Below, one piece after another: positions 23,810-31,549 of a DNA stretch of 35,150 bases. How positions within the stretch are numbered: position 1 is the stretch's first letter; the number at the start of each line of letters is the position of its first letter. Both the position numbers and the translations under genes were made by a program. The notes below the pieces were generated by a model. That model searched no databases and was not told where the DNA came from. It was given only the letters and a program-made list of their open reading frames with translations. The DNA comes from Neorhizobium huautlense (GTDB lineage Bacteria > Pseudomonadota > Alphaproteobacteria > Rhizobiales > Rhizobiaceae), in the NCBI RefSeq assembly GCF_002968575.1, contig NZ_PVBM01000035.1, positions 1 to 35,150 on the forward strand, written 5' to 3'.

Positions 23810-23856
23810 GCTGATGTGATAGATGAGGAGACCTATCGGCGCTCCCTGGTCGAATT

Positions 23857-25077
23857 TTACGAAACCGATTTCAGCCGCTTGCCTTCGGGATCGTGCTCGA
23901 CCTTGGTCGCGATATCCCTGGTCCAGGCGGAAACGGCCGGAACGCGAGTCCTGTCAACACGATAGGCGTATTTCTTCGCAACATCGACGATCTCGCCCAA
24001 TAGTCCTTCGCCAAGCGTGGTGGGCTCGAGGCCGAGGCCCAGAAACTTTTCGTTCTTGACGATCAACTCGTTTTCCGGCGCTTCCTTGCGTGGGTTCGGC
24101 AGCCAGGCGATCTTCGAACCGGTCATTTTCGCGATCATTTCGGCCAGGTCGCGGACCCGGTGGGTCTCCGTCATCTGGTTGAAGATCTCGACGCGGCTGC
24201 CGCGGGCAGGCGGGTTCTTCAGCGCAATCTCGATGCAGCGGACCGAATCCTGAATGTGGATGAAGGCGCGCGTCTGACCGCCGGTGCCGTGGACGGTGAG
24301 GGGATAACCGATCGCCGCCTGGATGAGAAAACGATTCAAGACCGTCCCGTAATCCCCGTCATAATCGAATCTATTGATCAATTGCGTATGGCGTCGGGTC
24401 TGTTCGGTGTGGGTGCCCCAGACGATGCCCTGGTGCAAATCGGTGATCCTGAGACCGTCGTTCTTTGCGTAGAACTGGAAGAGCAACTGATCCAGGCATT
24501 TGGTCATGTGGTAGATCGAGCCGGGATTGGCGGGGTAGAGGATTTCCTGGGAGACTTCACGTCCGTCCGCCGTCTCGATGCCGACCGGCAGATAGCCTTC
24601 CGGGATTGCCGCACCGACCGTCGAATAGCCGTAGACGCCCATGGTTCCTAGATGGACCAGATGCGCATCGAGGTCGAGTTCGACCAGCGCATTCAGAAGA
24701 TTATGGGTGGCGTTGACGTTGTTGTTGACCGTGTAGTTCTTGTGGCGGTCGCTTTTCATGGAATAGGGCGCCGCACGTTGCTCGGCGAAATGGACGATTG
24801 CATCCGGACGATGTTTAGCGAGCCAGCCCTTGAGGAGCTCGTAGTCCCTGGCAAGGTCGATCAGATGGAAGTGGATGCGCCGGCCGGTCTCGGCATGCCA
24901 GATCCGGGTGCGCTCCTGGATGGAGTCCATCGGGGTCAGCGACTGGACACCGAGCTCGGTATCGATCCAGCGGCGCGAGAGGTTGTCGAGGATATGGACC
25001 TCGTGGCCGCACTCGGACAGGTGGAGCGATGTCGGCCAGCCGACAAAACCGTCGCCGCCCAGGACTGCTATCTTCAT
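23857..25077 (-). CDS. sqdB: UDP-sulfoquinovose synthase
   Basis: SqdB makes UDP-sulfoquinovose from UDP-glucose and sulfite, the committed step to the sulfolipid SQDG that replaces phosphatidylglycerol when phosphate is scarce. It is 406 residues, matching the family. The NAD motif is the SqdB-specific GGDGFVGWPTSLHL (7-20), followed by DNLSRR, HFAEQRAAPYSM and the YxxxK motif (SIYHMTKCLDQ). HQGIVWGTHT and the C-terminal PRKEAPENELIVKNEKF segment are also typical. The ATG at 25077 has GGAG eight bases upstream and is preferred to an in-frame start at 25149. Confidence 0.95.
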   Translation of the reverse strand: MKIAVLGGDGFVGWPTSLHLSECGHEVHILDNLSRRWIDTELGVQSLTPMDSIQERTRIWHAETGRRIHFHLIDLARDYELLKGWLAKHRPDAIVHFAEQRAAPYSMKSDRHKNYTVNNNVNATHNLLNALVELDLDAHLVHLGTMGVYGYSTVGAAIPEGYLPVGIETADGREVSQEILYPANPGSIYHMTKCLDQLLFQFYAKNDGLRITDLHQGIVWGTHTEQTRRHTQLINRFDYDGDYGTVLNRFLIQAAIGYPLTVHGTGGQTRAFIHIQDSVRCIEIALKNPPARGSRVEIFNQMTETHRVRDLAEMIAKMTGSKIAWLPNPRKEAPENELIVKNEKFLGLGLEPTTLGEGLLGEIVDVAKKYAYRVDRTRVPAVSAWTRDIATKVEHDPEGKRLKSVS

Positions 25078-25114
25078 GATGGAGTCTCCGCTGGTTTTTG
25101 GAACATTTCCTGAT

Positions 25115-25132
25115 AGGGAGGAAGTATGACAG
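25115..25132 (-). promoter_or_regulatory. PHO-box-like half-site upstream of sqdB
   Basis: On the minus strand CTGTCAT (complement of 25126-25132) lies about 50 bases before the sqdB ATG. The rhizobial PHO box is a repeat of CTGTCAT with four bases between; the second copy here is CCTCCCT, a poor match. PhoB control would make sense for a phosphate-sparing lipid, but the site is only half convincing. Confidence 0.35.
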
Positions 25133-25212
25133 GACTTAGTTCGGTCCACAGAAACTGGAACAGTGCTTGACGTTCATCCAGTGGGTGAACAGGAATTTTT
25201 CAAGGCAAGCTT

Positions 25213-25662
25213 ATGCAGGAACACAATTTTTTGCTATCGGGCGAATTGATTGAAGGCGGCCATCGGCTTCTCCAGCGCGTCTATTACGAAGACACCGATT
25301 TTTCCGGCCTCGTCTATCATGCCCGTTATCTGCACTTCCTGGAACGCGGCCGCACCGACTATCTGCGCTGCCTCGGCTGCGAGCAGAGCGCGCTTCTTTC
25401 CGCCGATGAAGAGGGCCTCGTCTTCGTCGTCCACCGGATGGAGATCGACTTCAAGCAGCCTGCCCGCATGGATGATATCCTGACGATCCAGACGGTGACG
25501 GAAAAGGCAGGCGGCGCCAAGATGGTGCTCAACCAGGAAATCAGACGCGGCGAAACGCTGCTGATTGCCGCCAAGGTCGTGATCGCCGTCATCAACAAGC
25601 ACGGTCGTCCGCGCCGTTTGCCGGAAGCGATCGCGGAGAAGTTTCTGGGGCATCCGGTTTAG
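25213..25662 (+). CDS. ybgC: Tol-Pal-associated acyl-CoA thioesterase YbgC
   Basis: The protein is 149 residues with a hotdog fold. The active-site loop YYEDTDFSGLVYHARYLHF carries the conserved DTDxxGxVYHA motif of the 4HBT/YbgC family. Partners act on acyl-CoA or acyl-ACP at the inner membrane and are linked to phospholipid turnover. AAGG lies seven bases before the ATG. It precedes tolQ, as in many proteobacteria, but with a 251-base gap, so tolQ probably has its own promoter. Confidence 0.94.
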   Translation: MQEHNFLLSGELIEGGHRLLQRVYYEDTDFSGLVYHARYLHFLERGRTDYLRCLGCEQSALLSADEEGLVFVVHRMEIDFKQPARMDDILTIQTVTEKAGGAKMVLNQEIRRGETLLIAAKVVIAVINKHGRPRRLPEAIAEKFLGHPV

Positions 25663-25691
25663 CCTGTGAAAGTATAGCAGACCTCCCGCCT

Positions 25692-25707
25692 GTAACGCAT
25701 TCTTAAC
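25692..25707 (+). promoter_or_regulatory. CtrA-like motif upstream of tolQ
   Basis: GTAA-N7-TTAAC matches the alphaproteobacterial CtrA site TTAA-N7-TTAAC with one mismatch. It lies about 210 bases before tolQ in the ybgC-tolQ gap. Confidence 0.35.
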
Positions 25708-25869
25708 GATAATGATGTCTTACTGGCTTGTGAGGAATTTGTGCAACGCACGCCTTCCTTTGACCAAAATTGAAAGCGAGAAGCCAAGCTGGAAACTCAG
25801 GGTATCTTGGGGTTAAGGCGGGCGCACCCGGCGATCAACGACATTCTCGCGAGAGCGCGCTTTTGAACC

Positions 25870-25896
25870 CGCCCGGTCCTTAAAAGCCGGGCGTTT
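25870..25896 (+). terminator. hairpin with short T-run in the tolQ leader
   Basis: CGCCCGG (25870-25876) pairs with CCGGGCG (25887-25893) around a 10-base loop, and TTT follows. It is a weak terminator or attenuator about 20 bases before tolQ. It could also reduce read-through from ybgC. Confidence 0.4.
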
Positions 25897-25913
25897 GGAT
25901 TCGGGGATAGTAG

Positions 25914-26633
25914 ATGGAACACGAAGTTTTGGCGGCAGCGGCGAGCGACGTCAGCCTCTGGTCGCTGTTCATGCAGGCCGGGCTGGTCGTCAAGCTGGTC
26001 ATGATCGGTCTGATCGGCGCGTCGGTATGGACCTGGGCGATCGTCATCGACAAGTATGTGAGCTTCGGCAAGGCCAAGCGCCAGTTCGACCAGTTCGAGC
26101 AGGTGTTCTGGTCCGGCCAGTCGCTCGAGGAGCTCTACCGCACGCTATCGGAGCGGACGAACAACGGGCTTGCCGCCATCTTCGTCGCCGCCATGCGCGA
26201 GTGGAAAAAGAGCTTCGAACGCGGCGCGCGCTCGCCGATCGGCCTTCAGATGCGTATCGACCGGGCAATGGACGTCACCATGGCTCGCGAGGCGGAAACC
26301 TATGAAGCCCGCCTCGGTTCGCTTGCAACGATCGGCTCGGCCGGTCCGTTCATCGGACTCTTCGGTACCGTCGTCGGCATCATGACCTCGTTCCAGGCGA
26401 TCGCCGGTTCGAAATCCACCAATCTTGCGGTCGTGGCGCCCGGTATCGCCGAAGCGCTGCTCGCCACCGCGATCGGCCTCGTCGCCGCTATCCCCGCGGT
26501 CATCGCCTACAACAAATTCACTGCCGATGCCGGCAAGCTTTCTGCCCGCATGGAAGGTTTCGCCGACGAATTCTCGGCCATACTGTCGCGTCAGATCGAC
26601 GAGAAGCTGCAGCCGCGACAGGCGGCGCAATAA
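25914..26633 (+). CDS. tolQ: Tol-Pal proton-channel protein TolQ
   Basis: TolQ and TolR form the inner-membrane proton-driven motor that energises TolA. The 239 residues contain three membrane helices: about 20-42 (AGLVVKLVMIGLIGASVWTW), about 140-160 (SAGPFIGLFGTVVGIMTSF) and about 175-200 (APGIAEALLATAIGLVAAIPAVIAY, conserved in the MotA/TolQ/ExbB family). A cytoplasmic loop lies between the first two. It heads tolQRAB, ahead of tolR by 26 bases. Confidence 0.97.
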   Translation: MEHEVLAAAASDVSLWSLFMQAGLVVKLVMIGLIGASVWTWAIVIDKYVSFGKAKRQFDQFEQVFWSGQSLEELYRTLSERTNNGLAAIFVAAMREWKKSFERGARSPIGLQMRIDRAMDVTMAREAETYEARLGSLATIGSAGPFIGLFGTVVGIMTSFQAIAGSKSTNLAVVAPGIAEALLATAIGLVAAIPAVIAYNKFTADAGKLSARMEGFADEFSAILSRQIDEKLQPRQAAQ

Positions 26634-26659
26634 CGGTTCGGGCCAAGGAGTAATCTCTC

Positions 26660-27115
26660 ATGGGTATGTCGGCCGGAGGAGCAAAGGCATCGGGTGGCGG
26701 GCGTCGCAGGCGCGGCGGCCGTCGCGGCGGAGCAATCAGCGAAATCAACGTGACGCCGCTTGTCGACGTCATGCTCGTGCTGCTTATCATCTTCATGGTG
26801 GCGGCGCCGATGATGACGGTCGGGGTGCCGATCGACCTGCCTGAAACGCAGGCAAAGGCCATGAATGCGGATACGCAGCCGATCACCGTATCGGTCAATC
26901 CGCAGGGCGAAATCTATCTGCAGGAAACGCCGATCGCCATCGACGAGATCGTGCCGAAGCTGCAGGCAATCGCCACCACCGGCTATAACGAGCGCATCTA
27001 TGTGCGCGGCGATACCACAGCCGCCTACGGCGTCGTCATGAAGGTGATGGCCCGCATTTCTGCAGCAGGTTACAAGAACCTCGGTCTTGTAACTCTGCAG
27101 GAACAGGAGAAGTGA
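26660..27115 (+). CDS. tolR: Tol-Pal motor protein TolR
   Basis: The protein is 151 residues with one membrane helix containing the proton-carrying aspartate (NVTPLVDVMLVLLIIFMVAAP). The periplasmic domain follows (VGVPIDLPETQ, TVSVNPQGEIYL, IYVRGDTTAAYG). The cytoplasmic N-terminus before the helix is unusually rich in Gly and Arg (GGGRRRRGGRRGG), longer and more basic than in enterobacteria. It has AAGGAG upstream and lies 10 bases ahead of tolA. Confidence 0.97.
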   Translation: MGMSAGGAKASGGGRRRRGGRRGGAISEINVTPLVDVMLVLLIIFMVAAPMMTVGVPIDLPETQAKAMNADTQPITVSVNPQGEIYLQETPIAIDEIVPKLQAIATTGYNERIYVRGDTTAAYGVVMKVMARISAAGYKNLGLVTLQEQEK

Positions 27116-27125
27116 TCGCGGCGCC

Positions 27126-28295
27126 ATGAAAGGTAGTCTCGGCACATCGCTGATCCTGCATACGCTGGTGCTCGGTGCTGCACTGGTGTCGCTGAGCGCG
27201 CCCGCTTCTTTCGAGGTGGCCGATGTCGAAGCCTTGCCGGTCGATATCATACCGGTCGAATCCATTACCCAGATGCAGCAGGGCGACAAGAAGGCGCCCA
27301 TGTCTGAAAAACCTTCTCCCAAGGAGACCAAGAATCAGAAGGTCGTGGAAAACGCCGAGAATGCCGGCGAGAACGATCTCGATCTGAAGACACCACCGAC
27401 GCCGGCCAAAAAGCCGACGCCGACGGAGGCTGCCGCGGCGCCGGAGCCCGTCGAACGGCCGATGCCGACGCCGACGCCCGAACAGAACGATGTGAAGGAC
27501 ATCGTTCCGGAAGAGACTGCGCCGAAGCCGACCGAGATGGCCGCGCTGCCGCAGCCGAAGCCGGAGATCGCGCCGACACCTCCAAAGCCCGAGCCGACTC
27601 CGCCGCCGAAACCCGAGCCGACGCCTGCGCCCGCCGAAGCGAAGTCCGAAGACATCCCGCTTCCGGATGCGGTGCCGCTGCCGGCCGCCAAGCCGAAGCC
27701 GGAACCGCCGAAGGAAGAGGCGAAGCCCGTCGAGAAGCCGGCTGAAAAGCCCGCCGAGAAAAAACCGGAAACGGCAAAGCCGACGGAAACCGCCAAGGCT
27801 GCCGAGAAGCCGACGGACAAGAAGGAAGGCAAGAAGCAGGAGACCGCCAAGTCCTCGTCTTCGAAAGCGAGCGACTTCAACGCCGATGAGATTGCCTCGC
27901 TGCTCAACAAGCAGGAAGCGTCCGGGGGCGGGGCCAAGCGCTCGTCGTCGCCGGCGTCAACGGGCAGCACCAAGCCCTCGACCGGTGCCAAGCTCAGCCA
28001 GAGCGAGATGGACGCGCTGCGCGGCCAGATCCAGAAGAACTGGTCGGTGATTGCCGGCATCGAGGGTGCTGACGGCGTGCTGATCCGCGTGACGATGAGG
28101 CTCGATCAGACTGGTGAAATCGTCGGTGAGCCGGAAGTGGAAGCCTCTGGTGGCTCAGACAACGCCCGCCGTACGCTCGAGGCGAGCGCTCTCCGCGCGG
28201 TTCGCAGGTCCGCGCCGTTCAAGAACCTGCCTGCCGACAAATACGACGCCTGGAGTGAAGTTGTCGTCAACTTCGATCCGAGCGAATTGCTTTGA
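27126..28295 (+). CDS. tolA: cell envelope protein TolA
   Basis: TolA spans the periplasm and connects the TolQR motor to TolB and Pal. The 389 residues comprise an N-terminal membrane anchor (LGTSLILHTLVLGAALVSL) and a long low-complexity Pro/Lys/Glu/Ala linker (about 55-250, with PKPEPTPPPKPEPTPAP-like repeats). A C-terminal globular domain (about 290-389, LRGQIQKNWSVIAG to DAWSEVVVNFDPSELL) is of TonB/TolA type. The linker is proline-rich rather than the Ala/Lys helix of enterobacterial TolA, so it is more like TonB and probably extended. Confidence 0.93.
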   Translation: MKGSLGTSLILHTLVLGAALVSLSAPASFEVADVEALPVDIIPVESITQMQQGDKKAPMSEKPSPKETKNQKVVENAENAGENDLDLKTPPTPAKKPTPTEAAAAPEPVERPMPTPTPEQNDVKDIVPEETAPKPTEMAALPQPKPEIAPTPPKPEPTPPPKPEPTPAPAEAKSEDIPLPDAVPLPAAKPKPEPPKEEAKPVEKPAEKPAEKKPETAKPTETAKAAEKPTDKKEGKKQETAKSSSSKASDFNADEIASLLNKQEASGGGAKRSSSPASTGSTKPSTGAKLSQSEMDALRGQIQKNWSVIAGIEGADGVLIRVTMRLDQTGEIVGEPEVEASGGSDNARRTLEASALRAVRRSAPFKNLPADKYDAWSEVVVNFDPSELL

Positions 28296-28309
28296 AAGGC
28301 TTTAGTAAC

Positions 28310-29617
28310 ATGATGAAACGTTCTTTCATCCGCCTCGTGCTTGCGCTTGCCGGCATGGCCGTGATGTTTGCCGCGCCCGCACAGGCTCGCGTAGAAATCA
28401 ACATCAACAAAGGCAATGTCGAGCCGCTGCCGATCGCGGTGACGGACTTCCTGTCGAACAACGAGCTGGGGCCGCAGATCTCCCACGTCATTGCTGCGGA
28501 CCTTCAGCGTTCCGGCCTTTTTGCGCCGATCAACAAGAGCGCCTTTATCGAGAAGATCTCCGACCCGAACCGGGCGCCGCGTTTCGAGGACTGGAAAGTC
28601 ATCAACGCGCAGGCGCTGGTGACCGGCCGCATCACCCGTGAAGGCGATGGGCGGCTTCGGGCGGAATTTCGTCTCTGGGACACGTTTTCTGGCCAGCAGA
28701 TGACCGGCCAGCAGTTCTTCACCCAGCCGGAAAACTGGCGCCGGGTGGCCCACATCATCGCCGACGCGATCTACAAGCAGATCACCGGCGAAAATGGTTA
28801 TTTCGACACCCGCGTCGTCTTCGTTTCCGAAAGCGGGCCGAAGAATGCCCGCCAGCGCCAGCTTGCGATCATGGACCAGGACGGCTTCAACGTCCGCATG
28901 CTCACCAATTCGAAGGACATCGTGCTGACTCCGCGCTTCTCGCCGAGCCGTCAGGAAATCACCTACATGTCCTTCGAAGGCAACCAGCCGCGCGTCTATC
29001 TGCTGCAACTGGAGACCGGGCAGCGCGAGGTCGTGGGCAATTTCCCCGGCATGACCTTCTCGCCGCGCTTCTCGCCGGATGGCCAGAAGGTGATCATGAG
29101 CCTTCAGCAGGAAGGCAATTCCAACATCTATACGATGGACCTGCGCTCCCGCACCACGACGCGGCTGACCTCCACCCAGGCGATCGACACGTCGCCTTCC
29201 TATGCGCCTGATGGTGCGCGGATCGCCTTCGAGAGCGACCGCGGCGGAAGGCCACAGATCTATGTCATGAATGCCGACGGTTCCGGCCAGACCCGCATTT
29301 CCTTCGGTGACGGTTCCTATTCGACGCCGGTTTGGTCGCCGCGCGGGGACCTGATCGCCTTTACGAAGCAGTCGGGCGGCAAGTTCTCGATCGGCGTGAT
29401 GAAGCCGGACGGTTCGGGCGAGCGTATCCTGACGAGCGGCTTCCACAACGAGGGTCCGACATGGGCACCGAACGGTCGCGTGCTGATGTTCTTCCGTCAG
29501 AATGCCGGCGCCGGTGGGCCGCAGCTCTATTCGATCGACCTGACCGGTTACAACGAGCAACAGGTCAAGACCCCGTCCTACGCATCCGACCCCGCCTGGT
29601 CGCCGCTTCTGGAATAG
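28310..29617 (+). CDS. tolB: periplasmic Tol-Pal protein TolB
   Basis: TolB is the periplasmic beta-propeller that binds Pal and TolA. The gene encodes 435 residues from the ATG at 28310 (a second ATG is at 28313). A signal peptide ends AAPAQA-RVEIN. An N-terminal alpha/beta domain (about 25-150) is followed by PD40/WD-like repeats such as TPRFSPSRQEITYMS, SPRFSPDGQKVIMS, SPSYAPDGARIAFES and TPVWSPRGDLIAFT. It starts 14 bases after tolA, and a terminator hairpin follows 13 bases after its stop. Confidence 0.97.
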   Translation: MMKRSFIRLVLALAGMAVMFAAPAQARVEININKGNVEPLPIAVTDFLSNNELGPQISHVIAADLQRSGLFAPINKSAFIEKISDPNRAPRFEDWKVINAQALVTGRITREGDGRLRAEFRLWDTFSGQQMTGQQFFTQPENWRRVAHIIADAIYKQITGENGYFDTRVVFVSESGPKNARQRQLAIMDQDGFNVRMLTNSKDIVLTPRFSPSRQEITYMSFEGNQPRVYLLQLETGQREVVGNFPGMTFSPRFSPDGQKVIMSLQQEGNSNIYTMDLRSRTTTRLTSTQAIDTSPSYAPDGARIAFESDRGGRPQIYVMNADGSGQTRISFGDGSYSTPVWSPRGDLIAFTKQSGGKFSIGVMKPDGSGERILTSGFHNEGPTWAPNGRVLMFFRQNAGAGGPQLYSIDLTGYNEQQVKTPSYASDPAWSPLLE

Positions 29618-29630
29618 CGGCAGTTAACGG

Positions 29631-29656
29631 GAAAGAGGCGGCTTTCCGCCTCTTTC
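29631..29656 (+). terminator. hairpin terminator between tolB and pal
   Basis: GAAAGAGGCGG (29631-29641) pairs perfectly with CCGCCTCTTTC (29646-29656) around CTTT. The T-run is partly in the stem. It should end much of the tolQRAB transcript before pal. Confidence 0.75.
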
Positions 29657-29706
29657 CGGCCTTATTCTGTTGAGAAAGGGCCAATAAAGGGACATCGGAA
29701 TAATTC

Positions 29707-29737
29707 GTTAACCATAAGTGTTTGATCGTGGTTAACC
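29707..29737 (+). promoter_or_regulatory. CtrA-like sites and inverted repeat upstream of pal
   Basis: TTAACCAT at 29708-29715 is an exact match to the 8-base CtrA half-site. It forms one arm of an inverted repeat, GTTAACCA (29707-29714) with TGGTTAAC (29729-29736). Both are 60-90 bases before the pal start. A third GTTAAC occurs at 29623, near the tolB end. Confidence 0.45.
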
Positions 29738-29792
29738 GAGCCCGGTTAGAGTCTGGCAACTCTGATAATTAGTGATCAAGGAGAGACCGGCC

Positions 29793-30326
29793 ATGAGCCG
29801 CATTGAAATTTCGGCGATGAGCCGCATGCAGACCCTCGCTCGCAACCCCGCCGTCATCGCTCTGACGCTCGCGCTTGCGCTCGCGGGCTGCGCCAACAAG
29901 AAGAACCTGCCGAACAGTGCCGGGGAACTCGGCCTTGGCGGGGCTGGTGCCGCGACGCCCGGCTCGAGCCAGGACTTCACCGTCAATGTCGGCGACCGCA
30001 TCTTCTTCGATACCGACTCGACCTCGATCCGCGCCGACGCCCAGCAGACGCTCGACCGCCAGGCCCAGTGGCTGCAGCGCTATCCGAACTACGCGATCAC
30101 CGTCGAAGGCCATGCCGACGAACGCGGCACGCGCGAATATAACCTTGCCCTCGGCGCACGTCGTGCTGCTGCCACCAAGGAATATCTCGCTTCCCGCGGC
30201 GTACCGGCGAATCGCATGAAGACGATCTCCTACGGCAAGGAACGCCCGGTCGCCGTGTGCGACGACATTTCCTGCTGGTCGCAGAACCGTCGTGCAGTGA
30301 CGGTTCTCGGCGGCGCCGGCATGTAA
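29793..30326 (+). CDS. pal: peptidoglycan-associated outer-membrane lipoprotein Pal
   Basis: Pal anchors the outer membrane to peptidoglycan and is the ligand of TolB/TolA. The protein is 177 residues from the ATG at 29793 with AAGGAG upstream; a GTG at 29772 is unlikely. The lipobox LAGC puts the lipidated cysteine at residue 33. The OmpA-like domain is clear (RIFFDTDSTSIRADAQQTL, EGHADERGTREYN, ALGARRAAATKEYL). A hairpin terminator and candidate CtrA sites precede it, so it probably has its own promoter. Confidence 0.97.
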   Translation: MSRIEISAMSRMQTLARNPAVIALTLALALAGCANKKNLPNSAGELGLGGAGAATPGSSQDFTVNVGDRIFFDTDSTSIRADAQQTLDRQAQWLQRYPNYAITVEGHADERGTREYNLALGARRAAATKEYLASRGVPANRMKTISYGKERPVAVCDDISCWSQNRRAVTVLGGAGM

Positions 30327-30346
30327 TGCGGGCCACTCGCCCCAAC

Positions 30347-30380
30347 AAAAGGCGGTCTTCGGGCCGCCTTTTTCTTTTTT
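30347..30380 (+). terminator. rho-independent terminator of pal
   Basis: GGCGGTC-TTCG-GGCCGCC (one G-T pair; TTCG tetraloop) is extended by AAAA/TTTT and followed by TTTTTCTTTTTT. This is one of the strongest terminators in the window. Confidence 0.93.
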
Positions 30381-30500
30381 CCATAGTTTAGCCCTGTTTT
30401 CGGGGATTTTTCATTGGTGACTTGGTTGCTTTTTGGCGGCAGTTGGAAAAATCTCCCCTCGCGCCAAATCGGTGCACACTAGAGAGCAGGACGAACACTC

Positions 30501-31538
30501 ATGAAGAAACTTGTCTTGGCAGTGATGCTGGGGCTCATGGCAACGGGCGGCCCGGCTGGAGCCTTCTCGCTGCCGAAACTTTTTCAGGGCGGCAGTCAGT
30601 CTGCTGTAGAACAGCCGCGGGCCGATAATCCGCCGGTTGTTCTCGCACAGGCCAACGAGGCAGTCCGTGTCCAGCAACTCCAGGAAGAGATCCGGCAGTT
30701 GAATGGCCGCATCGAGGAAATGAGTTTTCAGCTGCTGCAGATGCAGGAGCAACTGCGCAAGACGCAGGAAGACAACGAGTTCCGTTTCCAGGACCTGGAA
30801 AAAAAGAAGAGAAGCGAAGCTGACACCACGGCCGGGGGACCGGCCGTGGCGTCCAACCGCGCTCCGCCTGCGCAAGCTGCTCCTCCGGCTCAATCCTCGG
30901 ATGACGTTGCCCGCATCATCGGATCGCCTGCCGACAGCGATATCGGCCAGCAGCAGGGGGGCGACAGCCGGACGGCGCCGCCGCCCACGACGCTCGGCTC
31001 CATCGATTTTGACCAGAACGGTAATCCCCGCGCCGCCACCCGTAACGACCGCAGCAATTCGGCGGCGCTTCCGGGCGTCGATACCGGCCCCGCACTGCCC
31101 GGCAAAACTGCCACCCCAGGCCGGACCGATCCGCAGCAGACCGCATCGCTGGGCAACGAGAACGACGCCTATCAGATTGCCTACAATCACGTGCTGTCCG
31201 GCGACTATACGCTCGCGGAAAAGGAATTTTTGGCCTACATCCAGGCTTATCCGAAGGGTGGACGCATTGCCGACGCGAATTTCTGGCTCGGCGAGGCGCA
31301 GTATTCGCAGGAAAAATACAACGAAGCGGCAAAGACGTTTCTGAACGCCCACCAGAACTACGGCAAGTCGGCCAAGGCGCCTGAAATGCTGCTGAAGCTC
31401 GGCATGTCGCTGGCAGCCCTCGACAACACCGAAACCGCCTGTGCGACGCTCCGCGAAGTGCCGAAGCGCTATCCGAGCGCATCCAAGGCGGTGCTCGCCA
31501 AGGTCGGCAGCGAACAGAAGCGGCTGCGCTGCAGCTGA
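30501..31538 (+). CDS. cpoB: Tol-Pal-associated periplasmic protein CpoB/YbgF
   Basis: CpoB links Tol-Pal to septal peptidoglycan synthesis. The 345 residues start with a signal peptide (MKKLVLAVMLGLMATGG to AGA). A coiled-coil trimerisation region follows (about 50-100, VQQLQEEIRQLNGRIEEM), then a disordered Gln/Pro/Ala-rich linker to about 215. The C-terminal TPR domain (about 220-345) includes AYNHVLSGDYTLAEKEF and AKAPEMLLKLGMSLAAL. It is separated from pal by a strong terminator, so it needs its own promoter. Confidence 0.94.
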   Translation: MKKLVLAVMLGLMATGGPAGAFSLPKLFQGGSQSAVEQPRADNPPVVLAQANEAVRVQQLQEEIRQLNGRIEEMSFQLLQMQEQLRKTQEDNEFRFQDLEKKKRSEADTTAGGPAVASNRAPPAQAAPPAQSSDDVARIIGSPADSDIGQQQGGDSRTAPPPTTLGSIDFDQNGNPRAATRNDRSNSAALPGVDTGPALPGKTATPGRTDPQQTASLGNENDAYQIAYNHVLSGDYTLAEKEFLAYIQAYPKGGRIADANFWLGEAQYSQEKYNEAAKTFLNAHQNYGKSAKAPEMLLKLGMSLAALDNTETACATLREVPKRYPSASKAVLAKVGSEQKRLRCS

Positions 31539-31549
31539 CGGCGCCCTCC

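Noticed and set aside
27540..27830. possible tandem-repeat or CRISPR-like array
   Set aside because: The near-repeats encode the PKPEP-type linker of TolA. Units vary in length and there are no constant repeats with unique spacers. No CRISPR array was seen in the window.
27335..28060. Ser/Gly/Phe-rich repeat-like protein on the minus strand
   Set aside because: It is the antisense reading of the tolA Pro/Lys/Glu linker; the apparent repeats come from that low-complexity DNA.
28106..29560. 484-codon open frame on the minus strand opposite tolB
   Set aside because: It is a shadow of tolB and the end of tolA, with no ribosome binding site or recognisable motif.
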